Shown: one piece after another, positions 1 to 11,574 of the stretch
How the letters are laid out: the number at the start of each line of letters is the position of its first letter
Numbering within the stretch: the stretch's first letter is position 1
Assembly (NCBI GenBank): GCA_950295325.1
Contig: OX485806.1
Coordinates: forward strand, 7,380,001 to 7,440,000
Source: Polytrichum commune
Lineage: Eukaryota; Streptophyta; Polytrichopsida; Polytrichales; Polytrichaceae
DNA: 60,000 nt
Direction: 5' to 3'
The notes under the pieces: generated by a model
Told to the model about the DNA's origin: nothing
Databases searched by the model: none
What the model saw: the letters and a program-made list of their open reading frames with translations, nothing else
Translations under genes and position numbers: made by a program

Positions 1-650
1 ACAACCCCCCCGCCTCTGTTTGCACACCTCTTAATGCGCAAGAAACTCGCCGGAAACCGAACCACTGGACCAAATCGTTTGAAATAACTCTTGGAATGAG
101 GCCGTTTGCACGATCCAAGTAAAGGATGATGGATATATGTGGATAAAAAAGATCCTGTCGAGAGTGGAGCCGAGTCTACACTGCGATGGGACTAACAAAT
201 GCCTCAAGTCGGAGAACCAAAGCGATGAGAACGATAGCGGAGCGGTGCTTTATTGCCTCCCCGCCACCCCCCGAAGCGGCGGGTCGACCGGCCCTACTAC
301 GGGCCGCCCGGCGCCAACGGAGGCGGGCGGGCTCCTCTGGCTCCTATTCTGGAACGTACTCGATTGTTACGTATTCAACGCGTATGTACTTAAATCATTT
401 GACCGTATACTCAGCTCTCGTACCCTCCCTCCCAGCACAGGGCAACACTCCCTACCCTAGCCACCGTATAGTATATCCCCTATTCCTGACCGTATAGTCT
501 CACATTCAATCGTATTATACGATTCTACCTACAGACTGGACAACTATTCATGAGCGCTGCCCAAGAGGGAAGGAAAGGGCCCCCTAATACCGACCACCCT
601 TTCAAACTCATCTCCCTCCCTACTCCAGACTATTATTAATACCCCTCCTT
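1..650. other. GC- and CpG-richer window edge, possible flank of a gene outside
   Basis: This stretch is richer in G, C and CpG than almost anything else in the window, most strongly at 240-345, where CGGCCC and GGGCCG flank a 6-base spacer. Two overlapping open frames exist (137-460 and 186-497, about 105 aa each). Neither shows a domain I recognise, and both are low-complexity Pro/Gly/Arg/Ser where the GC block is translated. Downstream, ACCGTATA occurs at 402, 463 and 489, and CGTATTATACG at 511. A CpG-rich block in a CpG-poor surrounding is often a promoter or first exon, so a gene could lie to the left, but nothing here proves it. Confidence 0.3.
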
Positions 651-1207
651 ATTTGTTTAATAATTCTAGTTTTGTGAGGGCCTTGAGGACAGGTGGCAGG
701 GCTAATTTTTTAAATAGGAGGGGGGTTGCATTGCGTTTCTTTCTTTGCCCATTTTCACGACTCTCGCTGCCCGTGCTGCCAGCGGGTCGAAAAAAAAAAG
801 CCTCGAAACTACATAGTGTCAAAGTTGTTGGACTTGGGGGTGAGTCATTCCCATCCGCAATTTTCTGCTTGGAATTGACAAGTTGACACATCCGAATCGG
901 AGGTTCTAAAGAACACAATAACATAGACGGTTCTTTAATGTTTTATTTTAAATTTAGAGGGCGAGGAGTGTGATGGTGTGTGAGGGTTTTTTTTTTTTAC
1001 GCAACTCTAGTGCACTATTTTGGATAGCCCAAAAGTTCCGGAGGGCGCTGGCCTGCTTTTCCTGGGTAGACAACTTCCATGTGCACGAGCCTTTGTGCAT
1101 TCGTGACTCAGAAAGAGAGAAAAGAAAGAGATGCCGAGGAGGAGGAGGAAGAGGAGGAGGAGCCTTTTTGGAAACCAGGAACTCTGGGCACGGGAGAAGT
1201 TTCCATT
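651..1207. other. No gene seen; purine-rich tract at 1111-1163
   Basis: No coding signal is visible. The only structure is a T run near 987-998 and a nearly uninterrupted purine block on the + strand (1111-1163, GAAAGAGA then GGAGGA repeats). Such a block could form triplex DNA. Overlapping frames on both strands here are Lys/Arg- or Leu/Phe-rich low complexity. Confidence 0.5.
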
Positions 1208-1801
1208 GCTGGATGAATGAATGAATGCATGAAGTGGGTGGGTGGGTGGGTGGATGAATGGATGGATGGATGAGGACTTGGCCCCTGTTCCTTTAATAAG
1301 TCGATAACTCTCTGTGCTCATGGTTTCGGTGGGCCTTCTTTACGTGGAATTTCGAAGGGGTAACTTAAAGTATGTTGGTTCCCTCCGCTTGGGGCTGACT
1401 TGTTTATCTCCTGTGTGGTTCTCACAATGAATGAATGAATGAATGAATAGATGAACGGATGGATGGATGGATGGAGGATGGTGACTTGGCGCATGTTTAT
1501 GGAATAAGGTTTCTGACTCTCTTTGATCATGGTTTAGTGAGCCTTCTTTTGCGTGGGACTAAAGTGGGTAGCTTAAGTATATTGTTTCCCCCTCCTTTTT
1601 TTGACTGGTTTGTTCTCCCTGTGCAGTTCTCAAAAGGAACAAATGAATGGATGAAATGAACGGATGAACGAAATGTAAAAGATTTCGAACTCTCTCTCTC
1701 TCATCATGGTTCGGTGAGCCTTCTTTGTGAGTGATTAAAGTGGGGGAAAGTATGTTGTTTCTCTCCGCTTGTGACTGAATTGGTTTATCTTTTGTGTGGT
1801 G
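1208..1801 (+). repeat. Three-unit minisatellite, about 209-bp period
   Basis: Three diverged tandem units start at about 1208, 1421 and 1629. Each begins with a GAAT/GGAT-type tetranucleotide stretch and continues with the same unique part: CATGGTTTNGTGAGCCTTCT at 1319, 1528 and 1705, then an AAAGTGGG-like block, a TATGTTGTTTC-like block and a final GTGTGGTTCTCA-like block. Spacings are 209 and 177 bp. The third unit is shorter and has lost most of the tetranucleotides. Open frames on both strands across it are by-products of the repeat. Confidence 0.85.
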
Positions 1802-3341
1802 CTCACAATGGTGGGCTTACAAAATGGATGATGAGCTTTCTTTTGATCTAGTCGCATGATTATGTCAAATGCATGCTTTATAACATTATATCAACGTGAC
1901 GAGAGTGTTATCTGTGGAAAATAAGGTAGAGGGTGCTTAAATCAACCCTTTTGGTTTATTCCATCGACCTTTGGATCTCGTTTCGATTAGTGGTATGCAT
2001 GTCGATTGATTCAGTAAATTGGCTTGGACATGGTAGAAACAAATTTTAAAATAAATTGCACATCATGTGTGCATCATAGAGGGCTCCTTATTTCATCTCT
2101 ACACGTGCCACAATGTAGTCTCCACGCAGGATGCATGTGGGTCATGGCAAATGTGAGCATGACACGTGGCATACTGCGAGGGAACAATAAGGAGCCATCT
2201 ACAATACACTACAAGTTTTTAAATTTGATTATCCCTAGTTACTTCGATCCCTCTACGGACCCGCACTTTTCACACCACAAACAATTCCCCAAAATCATCT
2301 TGACACTTGCATGAGGTATGAATATGGCGATGGTGGGAATCTTGAGAGAATCACATGGGCCCAAAATCCCATAAACTTCTGGGCCCACATAGCTTTAGAG
2401 ATACTTAAGTCGTTTGTTAAAATTGCAAGTAGCATGGTTTAATTAGGTTAGGCTTTTGCTAACCCTAAATGGTCGAGAATGCATAAACGATTGTTCATTA
2501 TTTCGGAGTTCTTGATAGGCGTCTTTGTCATTTTCCAAGCGTGATCGTGTGAAAGGATAAGGATTTCTTATCCAATATGAGAATCTTAGCAGTGTGGAAC
2601 TCTTTCATCGATCACACCAATAGCATGAACTAGGAGAGGTTCTAAGGCACAAACAACTCCCAAAACGTCCACATGGTTAGGACACATGGAAGCCGGTTCC
2701 TTTGTATGCAAAGCTCATAGATCCTCTTGTAAAAAACCACCCCAAAACAACACAAAAACAAAACACTGCAATTTGCACCGGGTTTAGGGTTAAAGGGTTA
2801 AAATGATTACAGTTGTTCTTATCAAGATACGAATACCTCAAAATCGACATGAAAGCATATTATGTGTGTGTTTTGGGTATGCCTACCTTACATGTATAAA
2901 GTCATGAGAGTAGTTCAATGTCTATAAGTGAGTTAGTCCCAATGTCATACGTGGCTTTATATGCCACCAAATTATACATAAAGTTGGTTTGTGATTATCT
3001 CTTGGTTTTAGATATGCATGCCTTGAATATATTATTTCATAATCTATTGTCATTCAATCAATGTACCGTTCATTCAATGTAAAGTCTAGTGACGCTACCA
3101 TACAAGTCCAAATATTATCTATATCTATATCTATGTAAGATCCTTCATTCATGTACATAACTATGAGTTATCAATCGCATGGCGTCTGTATACATAGTAC
3201 AACAAAGGTCAAATTAATATTCCTTTTGTGCACTCACGTATATTGCTACGTGTTTGGTACAATGCACCCTAGAGTCCAAATGTATAACAATGATATATAA
3301 TGTTGATTTCAAGCTACTGTAGTTGTTTGGTTTGCGTGTGT
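1802..3341. other. No gene or classifiable element seen
   Basis: AT-rich sequence with no convincing frame; the 96-aa frame at 2024-2314 has no recognisable feature. A degenerate telomere-like patch (GGGTTTAGGG followed by TTAAAGGGTT) sits at 2780-2799. A short ATATCT repeat lies near 3118-3134. Confidence 0.5.
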
Positions 3342-3530
3342 TATTCAGTTACTTTCTTAACTAGACACAAATGTTTGATTGGTGTATGGTTAGGTGAACA
3401 TCAAAGAACAACCACCAAAAACATACACATTCAAAAGAGATCAAACCCCATGTTTTCTACTTTGATCAACTACTCCACACCTAGCAGTGAGCATAATTGG
3501 TAGAGTCTATGTATTTGGTGAAGGAATCAA
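3342..3530 (+). repeat. Dispersed repeat family 4, copy a
   Basis: Aligns with 18033-18200 on the same strand over about 160 bp. Shared anchors are TTCAGTTACTT/TTTAGTTACTT, ATGGTTAGGTG, and TTCAAAAGAGAT followed by a GATCAAC and CATAATTGG block. Three reverse-strand relatives lie at 16250, 20205 and 20690. Identity is roughly 65-75% by eye. The family's superfamily is unknown; it may be a decayed LTR or other retroelement piece. Confidence 0.5.
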
Positions 3531-3778
3531 CAACGCACGCAATTCCTATAACCACGACCAAACAAAGGGAGGTTCGATTCTCAATCCAACCCGTGGTTTG
3601 TTCTTCAACATAGATTTGCTAATGCGACACAAGTTTCATTGAGTAAATCAACCCGGTAGAAGCAGAAGAACATGAAAAACAAGCCGAATAACACCCGGAT
3701 GCCTTCTGTCCGCCTTACATAGTAATTCACAAAACTATAGCAATTATTTTAAAGTGATTGAATCACGATTCGCAATAC

Positions 3779-3937
3779 TACAAGCATACGAGACCTAGAC
3801 AACTCGTCTTGCAGCATTGGAAATTGTGTTGGCGTCACTTAACAAGTCTAAAATCATGCCACTTTTACATATAGTAGATTGCCAACTAAATGTCGTTGAC
3901 GCAAGATGAGTTGCCTAGATCTCCTCATATGCTTGTA
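3779..3937. repeat. Long imperfect foldback (159 bp)
   Basis: The arm 3779-3812 is an inverted copy of 3901-3937: both read TACAAGCATA and end CTTGC when oriented alike. They differ by four transitions and one 3-bp gap. Weaker pairing continues inwards for about 25 bp up to a TTGG/CCAA pair, leaving a loop of roughly 45 bp. The transcript would fold into a long stem like a plant miRNA precursor or a small foldback MITE. No target duplication was found. Confidence 0.6.
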
Positions 3938-3953
3938 AGGCAATACTGCAGTG

Positions 3954-4294
3954 GATAGCAAGTTGGGCAGTTTATGTGCAATAATTATTCAATCAAAAAA
4001 GGTTTTGGTGGTCTATACAAACATCTCTAACAAATGTAGGCAAATACGTATACATGTGATCATTCATTCAAGCACATAACATATCCTACATACAAATCCA
4101 TGTACTGTAACTTATGGTTCATCCATTCATGACTTTGAATTGAGCTTTCCAACGCACCAAACTTCCTAAGATTTAGACATTCCGATGATTTCTTTTTTTC
4201 TTTTTCATTCATTCAGGCCATCCAACCCAATCATTTCTCTTCCAAGAGAATTAGGCTTACATATTTTAAATCATTTTCTGCCCAACTTGCTATC
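3954..4294. repeat. 17-bp perfect inverted repeat pair enclosing 307 bp
   Basis: GATAGCAAGTTGGGCAG at 3954-3970 is repeated exactly in inverse orientation at 4278-4294. It starts 16 bp after the foldback at 3779-3937, so both may belong to one compound foldback element. No open frame inside is convincing. Confidence 0.55.
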
Positions 4295-7200
4295 AACCTA
4301 CGGTACCATGAGCGGCTAGAAAGGGATGTTTTCTTCACATTCATGTCCCAATTCATGGAACTACTACTGCAGTTGTTCCAAAGTGATGTCAATGGCACTA
4401 TCATAGGTTCCTTTTCCAACGCCTTTTTCAACATAACTTCAAAGAGGCGGCAATTGCGCCGGGGGGCCAGTGCAAGTTTGTCAGCAGACCATGTGCACCC
4501 TATAACTTATACCCTTACCTACTTCCCAAAGGGGCCCGCGTTATGAGAAACTCTATACTTTACACTTTGTGACCTAGGGTACGGGGAGGATTTTGGGCAT
4601 AATCGATCAATATCCTAGTGTATTCAAGTCTAAACGGTTGCATGTTGTGATCTTCCCCATTAACATCACTAATTGCATTTAGTGTTTGTTCACTAGGCCC
4701 TCATAATATACTCCTTGAATGTTCATAAAGTTGTGCATGAAAACTCAAAATTTTAATTTAGCTCCCACGCTTCCGACTGTTGTATTCCGAGGGTCCACGT
4801 TGTTGAGTAATGTTATGTTGGTAATTTCCATGAGTTTATTTGAAATGATCGGTAATTTCATGAACTTTTGAACTTCAACCGATTGTTTTTTGGAGTCGAT
4901 TGGTTCATGTGTAGCTAGCTAGTGGTCGGTTCGCCTTGTTCACTGTTGTGACCAATGACCGCGAGAAAGAAATGATTTCTGATTTATTGTGGTCATAGTT
5001 AGCGGTCCAAAGACCATGACCGAGTGAAGTCCACCTTCCATTTAAGAAAGCATTGGTTACGTATCATAGTATAGAGCGGAGTAATATTGGGACGTAGTGT
5101 TTTTTTATGAGAATGTAGATATAATTCACTATAAATGAAACTAAAGTTGTCACTAAAATTGCAGGTGTCTACAAATAAAGTTTTGAGTGACATGGTCACA
5201 TTTGTTTTTCATCGAGACAAGTTATTTGGGTTCTCTTTGTTGTAAAAGTTGGGTGACCACCAAACATTACCCATTTTTGGGCATGTAGGAATTCATGTTG
5301 GTTTGTAACATGCTCACCCATGGTCACATTCACTTTAACTAACCAAGTGTAAAACAAAGTGGGACCGCCACTCATTTCTCAACCCACGAGAGAATTTAGA
5401 AAGCCATGATCATGGTCAATGGTCACTAGTGTAAACAACCTTGACATCAATTGCCCCCCCCCCCCCCCGGTTCAAGCTCCCTTTTACACTTTTGTTTTGG
5501 CAAGATGTGAAGCTATCCCATGACCTAGGTGATGTTCATAGTAGCTTCCAAGGGAGAGGGTGAAAACACCAATTACTAAGTGAAGCTTGGGGAATTTTTG
5601 TTTCTACTCAAATTGACACCTAAATTGGAGTAAGGGAGACAAAGAGGATCAATTTTATTAATCTCCTACACTATTCATGGAATTTAGTGACACATGTGTA
5701 ATAATGGCACTTACCCTATATTGAGGTGTATGCTAGGTTACATTGATGATCAACAACTTCATCATTAGTGTTACCTCATTTCACTTGGTGTTCAAGTGTG
5801 CTTACAAATATCTTGACATGAGTGTGTTCAATAGTGTTATGAGGTGTATGCCTATGTTACACAATGATCTACAAATTGACTAAAATGTCCACAAATTATG
5901 TATGCCATTAATAGTATGTTCAAAATATATTCCTCTTGCATATTAAAACACAAAACTATCATCTTGAGTAACACACTCCACTATATTGAATGTAAAAATA
6001 ATAATAAACAATTCAAAAAGTTACTTATGCTAACAAATAGTAGTATCATATTAACAATTAGTTTGAGACCTCTAGGCATCTAGTTGAAGCCCTTCGCAAA
6101 TTGTGTATGTGGCACTAAATACCACAACTAAATTGTTGGTGGGGGCGCAACTTAAAGAGGTGGATGTCTAGCCCTTGGCCTAGAATTGCTAGACCTCTCG
6201 AATTTTGGAAATTTCTTTTTACAACTGACGATCGATCGAGATGTGAGGCTATTGTAAGGCAAAGAGGAAATCATTGTATACAAGCGCACCTCTTGGTCAT
6301 GTAACATAAAGTTCCCTTAGCTCATCCGGCCATCCTACTTGGGCGCTAGGAAGAAAGCTATGTCCTAAGTTATTATGTGAGTGGAAGTAAAAACCGTGAC
6401 CTAGAAAGGCCGCCAAGTGTCTCATAGTAGTGGGTGGGAAGGGGTGGCTTTCAACGACGGTGTTTGAGTGAACAACCTTTTCAAGATAAGGGGACCATGT
6501 AATGAGTGTACTTCGATTCATTTATCTCCTTTTCTTTTACCACTTACTTTGGTTCACATGTAGTGGTCAAGCCAAGCGATTTTGTTGACGTGTTTAATTA
6601 AGAATGGATACAAGAAGACATATTTGTCACTTGTGATAGATGTCCCAACAAGGGCATGATTGTTGTATATGGTAATGTACATGTGTCGTCCTCCCATAGG
6701 TTGTAGTAGGCACTAAGTACCTACCTCACCGCTGGTAATGTTCAACATGTTGGGTACTTCTTATATAGCCCATGGCAAGGCTCCTCTAGTATATGGCACG
6801 TATGTATGTGCTTTTATGTGTTCTTTTTTAGGGGGGGGGGGGGGGGAACATGAATAACGTAAGGGTGCCAAATGGAATTGAATGGCGGGGGAGGGTATAA
6901 CATTTACTAAGATTGCCATGGTGGCAAGAGGACATGTGGTCCAATGCGGTTATGGAAGGTAAAACATATGCACTTGGGAAGGTAAGTTTGCATGGGGACT
7001 GTGACTTTGTGCAGTGAGCACATAGCTACGGCTGTGAGTTTTTTGACCACGGGATTTATGTTTGCGTTGTGGAAAGGTCTATCAACACACATGAATTCCA
7101 CGTGTAGTGTAATCGAGGAGGAGGCTTATAGGCCTTTCCTGAAATGCAGGCATGTGGGGTGCCCACGTCACTTTCTCTAGGGTTAGGGTTTCGTTTTTGT

Positions 7201-9015
7201 CTCCTCCTCGGCATTGCTTCTTCATCTCAGTTGTCACATTAGCTACTGTATGATTGATCAAATCTACTTGTGACTGCAACCAATTAAACGTATATTACAA
7301 TCTTTTCCACGTTGCAACCAATCCCATTTTGGGAGAGTGGAAATTTGCCGTTGCAATCAAAAGGATACACACTGCATTGAAGATTCATAACTTGAGCAAG
7401 CAATGTTGACACATTGTTTTGTGGATGATACATCACTTCAATTGTATCAAGATAGTCATCACTGAGTTAATTTTGTCATGGCTCTAAGTATGTGTGATCT
7501 TGCTCGTTCTCAAAGGCAAGAACGCACTTGTGTTTGCTTAAAGTATACCAAGCTTCGGTGGCCATTGCCGTGGGAGGAATGGATGTGGACATTGCGCTCA
7601 TTGTTATTCCGAAGAGTTTTACAGAGGAGCAATGTATTGCCACGTTGTGTTATGTGGAGAGGGGTGTTGAACTTTTGATATTTTAATGCATAAAAAAATT
7701 GCACTTGACCTTCGTGTGATGGAGAGAGAAATCAAGCATGCGCTATGAGAGGATGTTTTTGTAGAGGGTGATGGGATAGACTTGGAATTGGAGGATTTGG
7801 AACTCACTTGGATGGTCCAAAACACTTGGGTATGCATTTATAAGGGTATATTATCTTATATGTTTGCTTGATTGTAGTGTGTATGCGATTTGGTGGACTG
7901 CTTTATTATGTCGTGCCATACGCAATCCCTTTAGGTGTTGGTTTGAGCATGTGGACAGTAAGTGTGGCCATGTGTCTATGGCATTGGTAGGGCATGGTGT
8001 ACAATTTGGGTTTGGGTATAAATTAGGCCAAAAGATATTTTTATGGTGGTTACCCATATATTGGGCATATCGGGGTTTTAGAGTTTGTGTAATTTGGGCA
8101 TCTGTGATTCCAAGGTTTGTCCAAAATTGGTTGGAGAGTTTATGGTTGATGCGATCGTTGGATGTCCATTTGTCTATGTATGTGAATTTGGATTGAGCCC
8201 AACTTCGTTCTTGGATTTGTGCTCTTTGTTAATGTATGTTTGTAGGTTCCGTATGGCACCTGTGTGGGTACCTGTTGGGACCCCATTGAGCCAATATGGT
8301 GTAGTGTGGGCCGTATGTATCTTGGGAATGTTGGCAGGTTTGTCTAAGAGGGCTCCATTATTTGCTAGTTGGTCCGCGATTTGTTACCTATTATGCCCGT
8401 GTGTGCTATGACTTTTTGAATTGTGATTTTATGGGCAGACCAGGTTATATGGTTGACTGTAGCGGCAATGAGTAACTTATCCGGATGGTTATGTTGGGAT
8501 GATGGGTGTCGTATGTGGTTATGTATTAGGTATATGCTATTGAGACTATATTTAAAGATGTGTGTATCTTGCGTTCGGGGTGGATATCTAAGTAGCTGAG
8601 GGCCTCTTTCTACACAAGCCAAGGGGTCGTAACCATGTATTTACGAGGGGCCATGTAATTCATCCAAAAGGTCGTTTCACTTACATGGTATGTCATAAAT
8701 TATATCATACCTACCTCTTGGAGGTGGGCATGACGCAAATTATGAGAGAACATTAAACATTCTTTATAGTATGCCATGTAGGAATCCATGTACTAGACTT
8801 CTTGTTCATGATAATTTCTTTGGGCATTTGATCTTTACCTTCTAGTGTGAAATGAACTTGGACGGTCTCGGCGTTTTCAACCGATGTGAGATGTTAGACT
8901 ACAATGGACACGTGCCTTCAGTCTCATGTGTGAAGTGACACTTAGCACACTGGCCCAATTCATGTGAGAAAATCATGTAAAAACACACACATGTTTTTAA
9001 AAAATCGTCTAACTA
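4295..9015. other. No gene seen; two long G/C homopolymers; diverged repeat segment
   Basis: No supported gene in 4.7 kb; frames are all below 111 aa and unrecognised. There is a C15 run at 5454-5468 and a G16 run at 6831-6846. The part around 8045-8110 resembles 37340-37410 (both contain GTTTGTGTAATTTGGGC preceded by CCCA-ATAT-GGG-like sequence), so 7480-8560 may be a decayed unnamed repeat. The 110- and 108-aa frames at 7864-8196 and 8085-8411 overlap each other and look fortuitous. Confidence 0.45.
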
Positions 9016-9290
9016 GACTAAATAGGATATTTAGTGTTTGATACGCTAAATACAAATATGCACATTAAATATCATTAACCCTATGAAAGTAAGTAACATC
9101 AAATGTAAACTCAAACACTAAATATCTACTATGGTAATATGTGGAGGTTACATGTTTGAATGTAGAGTCAGTATAGGTAGCGACACATTTATGTCTAGCA
9201 CTGATTATCAAGGAATTGAAATTTAGTGTTGAGCAGGGTAGGGTGGTAACAACATTACATATAATAAAACACTAAATATCCTTTTTAGTG
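9016..9290 (+). mobile_element. MITE family 2 copy a (CACTAAATA ends, TA flanks)
   Basis: A 275-bp non-autonomous element, flanked by TA on both sides (9014-9015, 9291-9292). Both ends carry the family palindrome, CACTAAATA and GATATTTAGTG, here mutated to start GACTAAATAGG. The interior (GAAAGTAAGTAACATCAA, then GGTGGTAACAACA near the right end) matches the copies at 34854-35173 and 53562-53889. It has no coding capacity. The ends recall CACTA transposons but the duplication is TA, so the superfamily is open. Confidence 0.8.
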
Positions 9291-9514
9291 TAGTTCTCGG
9301 GAACAAAAGCACTTGTCCCATATCCAGAAATAGTGTGGCTGTCCATAGCCAACTTCCAAGTTTTACTGATCCTCAAATAGCGTAGAGATCGGTTGAGCAG
9401 ATTTGGGAGTGCGGCGGCAGGCAGGCTCTAATTTTGTGATGAAAATGCACCAGGCCACGAGTAGTCTCGTAAGTTAGTAGTAGTCCAAGTCTCTCAATAC
9501 TAGGAGACCCAGGC

Positions 9515-9522
9515 TATAAATA
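9515..9522 (+). promoter_or_regulatory. Isolated TATA-box-like TATAAATA
   Basis: A canonical plant-type TATAAATA lies in a slightly GC-richer patch. About 30 bp downstream is a purine-rich stretch that could hold a start site. The frame that follows (9554-9739, 61 aa) has no ATG and no known feature, so this may be chance. Confidence 0.15.
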
Positions 9523-9824
9523 ACTCCAAGGCAAACGAGGAGGTTCCTTTGGAGTGAAGAAGAAGCAAGCAAGGCCCACTTGGTTGTCACCAGCTTTATT
9601 TAATGGGGCCCTCTTTATGCACTCAACAACTGCTTGCAAGTCATTGGGCACCCAAGTCACTCCTCCTTCTTCGTGTGCAAACCTTCGTTGCGCTTCATGC
9701 CCCGATCACACCAAACTTTCTATTCGGTTATGGCCGTGAAATTGGTGGGGACTATGTTGAGAAATAGATGTTGGCGTGCCATTTTTCACATTATTATAGT
9801 CGGAGATGTTGACGGATGGTGTCA

Positions 9825-9878
9825 ACACCGGCCAGTTTTGAGTGTTGGTCACTGGCCGGTGTGACCAACACTCAAAAC
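9825..9878. repeat. Two overlapping, mutually exclusive hairpins
   Basis: Hairpin 1 pairs ACACCGGCCAGT (9825-9836) with ACTGGCCGGTGT (9851-9862) around a 14-base loop. Hairpin 2 pairs the 17 bases at 9835-9851 with 9862-9878 around a 10-base loop. Both stems are perfect, and each uses bases of the other, so a single strand can form only one at a time. The block sits in otherwise non-coding sequence. Confidence 0.85.
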
Positions 9879-10705
9879 CAACTACGAGTTACAAATGACC
9901 AAATGTCTCACAACACTGTGTCCCGGGATAATTTTGGAGAAGAATCGGTCAAAATCCCGATGTTTTCGAGTCCAACAGGTTTACGTGTTGTGATCTTTCG
10001 GTTTTTCTTCACAAATTTGAGGTTTAATCTTGAAAAAACGATCGGTTGTTTTCTTGAAGTCTTGAACTTCGACATGTTATTTCTCGAACTCAACCGGCTC
10101 ATTTGTAACTGGTAGTTGGTTCTTCCTGTTCGTTAATAAACTCCTACTAATTGGGTAATAGTAAAAACCATTCCCTTCTAGGTTGGTTGTTGGTTCATCC
10201 TAATTTGAGTTTGTTGGAGTAATTCAAGGACTTCACCAGTGTTGGTGTGACGTTTAAGAGATTGCAAGGTATCGACGATCAACATCGAGAATGGTGTATC
10301 AAAGAACCCATCCGTGGGTATGAAATATGTAACAAACATTGTTATATGATGGGTATGTCAAGAGACAATCTTTGTATACCCGAGTGAGTATTTGGGTCGA
10401 TGGCATTCTAAACCATATCGATAATATGAGGACTTCACCTAAGCATGACGGTTCTTGCATGTTATATATACCTGAATGGAGTCGAATACAAAAAGTACCG
10501 TCAAATACCCGTACCATATCCGTATCAAAAAATGTGAAAAATCCCCATCGCAGATACCTGACATGGCATCAAAACGTACGATGCATACAATGAGAACAAT
10601 GGTCTTAACCTCGATCTAGGGTTTATTACCCTAAAAATGAACTCACGGGGCTTCATAACAATAGCCACAGTAGTCTTTTCACCCTTCCCATCTTCCAGAT
10701 CATCT
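9879..10705. other. No gene or element seen
   Basis: Frames of 64-99 aa occur on both strands (for example 9816-10115 and 10339-10593) without recognisable domains. No repeats were found here. Confidence 0.5.
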
Positions 10706-10717
10706 CCCCCCCCCCCC

Positions 10718-11314
10718 TTCGGTAGCACATGTGTTATGAGCATTCACCCCTTTCATTGACACCAAAATACAAAGGAGGGAGGGGGGGGGGGAGGGGGTTC
10801 CCGAATCAACAAGTTCAAAGTGCATCATGCAATGCACCGAAGTCCCTTAGCATTTCCCAAAACACACACAATTAATGCGAGATGAATAGCAACTCCAAAT
10901 TGCATCCGGAATCCATTGTCTTCCGAGTACCACATGTGTTATGAGCATTCACCCCTTTCATTGACACCGAAATGCAAAGGATGGGGAGGGGGGGGGGGGT
11001 TCCGAATCGACAAGTTCAAAGTGCATTGTGGAATGCACCGAAGTCCCTTAAGATTTCCCCAAAACACACACAATCAATGCGAGATGAATAGCAACTCCAA
11101 ATTGCGTCCGGAACCCATGGTCTTCCGAGTTAACACATGTGTTATGAACATATACACCCCTTTCCTTGACACCAAAATGCAAAGGAGGGGGGGTCCCGAA
11201 TCAACAAGTTCAAAGTGCATCATGAAATGCACTGAAGTCCTTTAGGATTTCCCAAAACACACACAATTAATGCAAGATGAATAGCAACTCCAAATTGTGT
11301 CCGGAACCCACTTT
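10718..11314 (+). repeat. Three tandem 202-bp units, each with a G-run
   Basis: Units start with CTTC(C/G)G at 10718, 10920 and 11122 and are 202, 202 and 193 bp long; a partial fourth start lies at 11315. Each contains CATGTGTTATGA, CCCCTTTC.TTGACACC, then a G tract, TTCAAAGTGCAT, AAAACACACACAAT and GATGAATAGCAACTCCAAAT. The G tract is GGAGGG+G11 in unit 1, G12 in unit 2 and only G7 in unit 3, which explains the length difference in part. A C12 run (10706-10717) precedes unit 1. Frames here (109 aa at 10916-11245) are repeat by-products. Confidence 0.95.
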
Positions 11315-11574
11315 CTTCCGAGTTTACACAGGGGTCGCGAACTGAGTCACCAGTGCTTCCCTTGCATGAGTCAGCATGGGAGAGCTTGTAAAGTGAAGCT
11401 GGACTGACTCCCCTTCTTCTTTGCCAGCTCCTCCAGTACACTAATAACTTACACAGACTGGGAGAAGGGAAATGATAGCTTGACTGGGTTTTGTCCTTCA
11501 CGGGGGTGTCGCCACAACGGTCATTCCACAGTAGCAGTGGCCCCAGTTATTACTACTAACCAATGTCAGATTTA
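11315..11574. other. No gene seen between tandem array and MITE
   Basis: A slightly GC-richer spacer. The 93-aa minus frame (11220-11501) runs into the tandem array and is not supported. Confidence 0.5.

Noticed and set aside
265-335. GC-rich hairpins suggesting a bacterial-type terminator or rRNA fragment
   Set aside because: No T run follows, the setting is eukaryotic and the sequence matches no rRNA part I recognise.
3488-3590. tRNA-like A box (TAATTGGTAGAG) and B box (GGTTCGATTCTC), possible tRNA or SINE
   Set aside because: The A-box-like part matches the CATAATTGGTGGGGG segment of repeat family 4 at 18181, and no cloverleaf can be drawn; the spacing is also long.
7864-8411. Two overlapping frames of 108-110 aa rich in Trp and Leu, possible membrane protein
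   Set aside because: They overlap in different frames, lack any known motif and the underlying DNA partly recurs at 37340.
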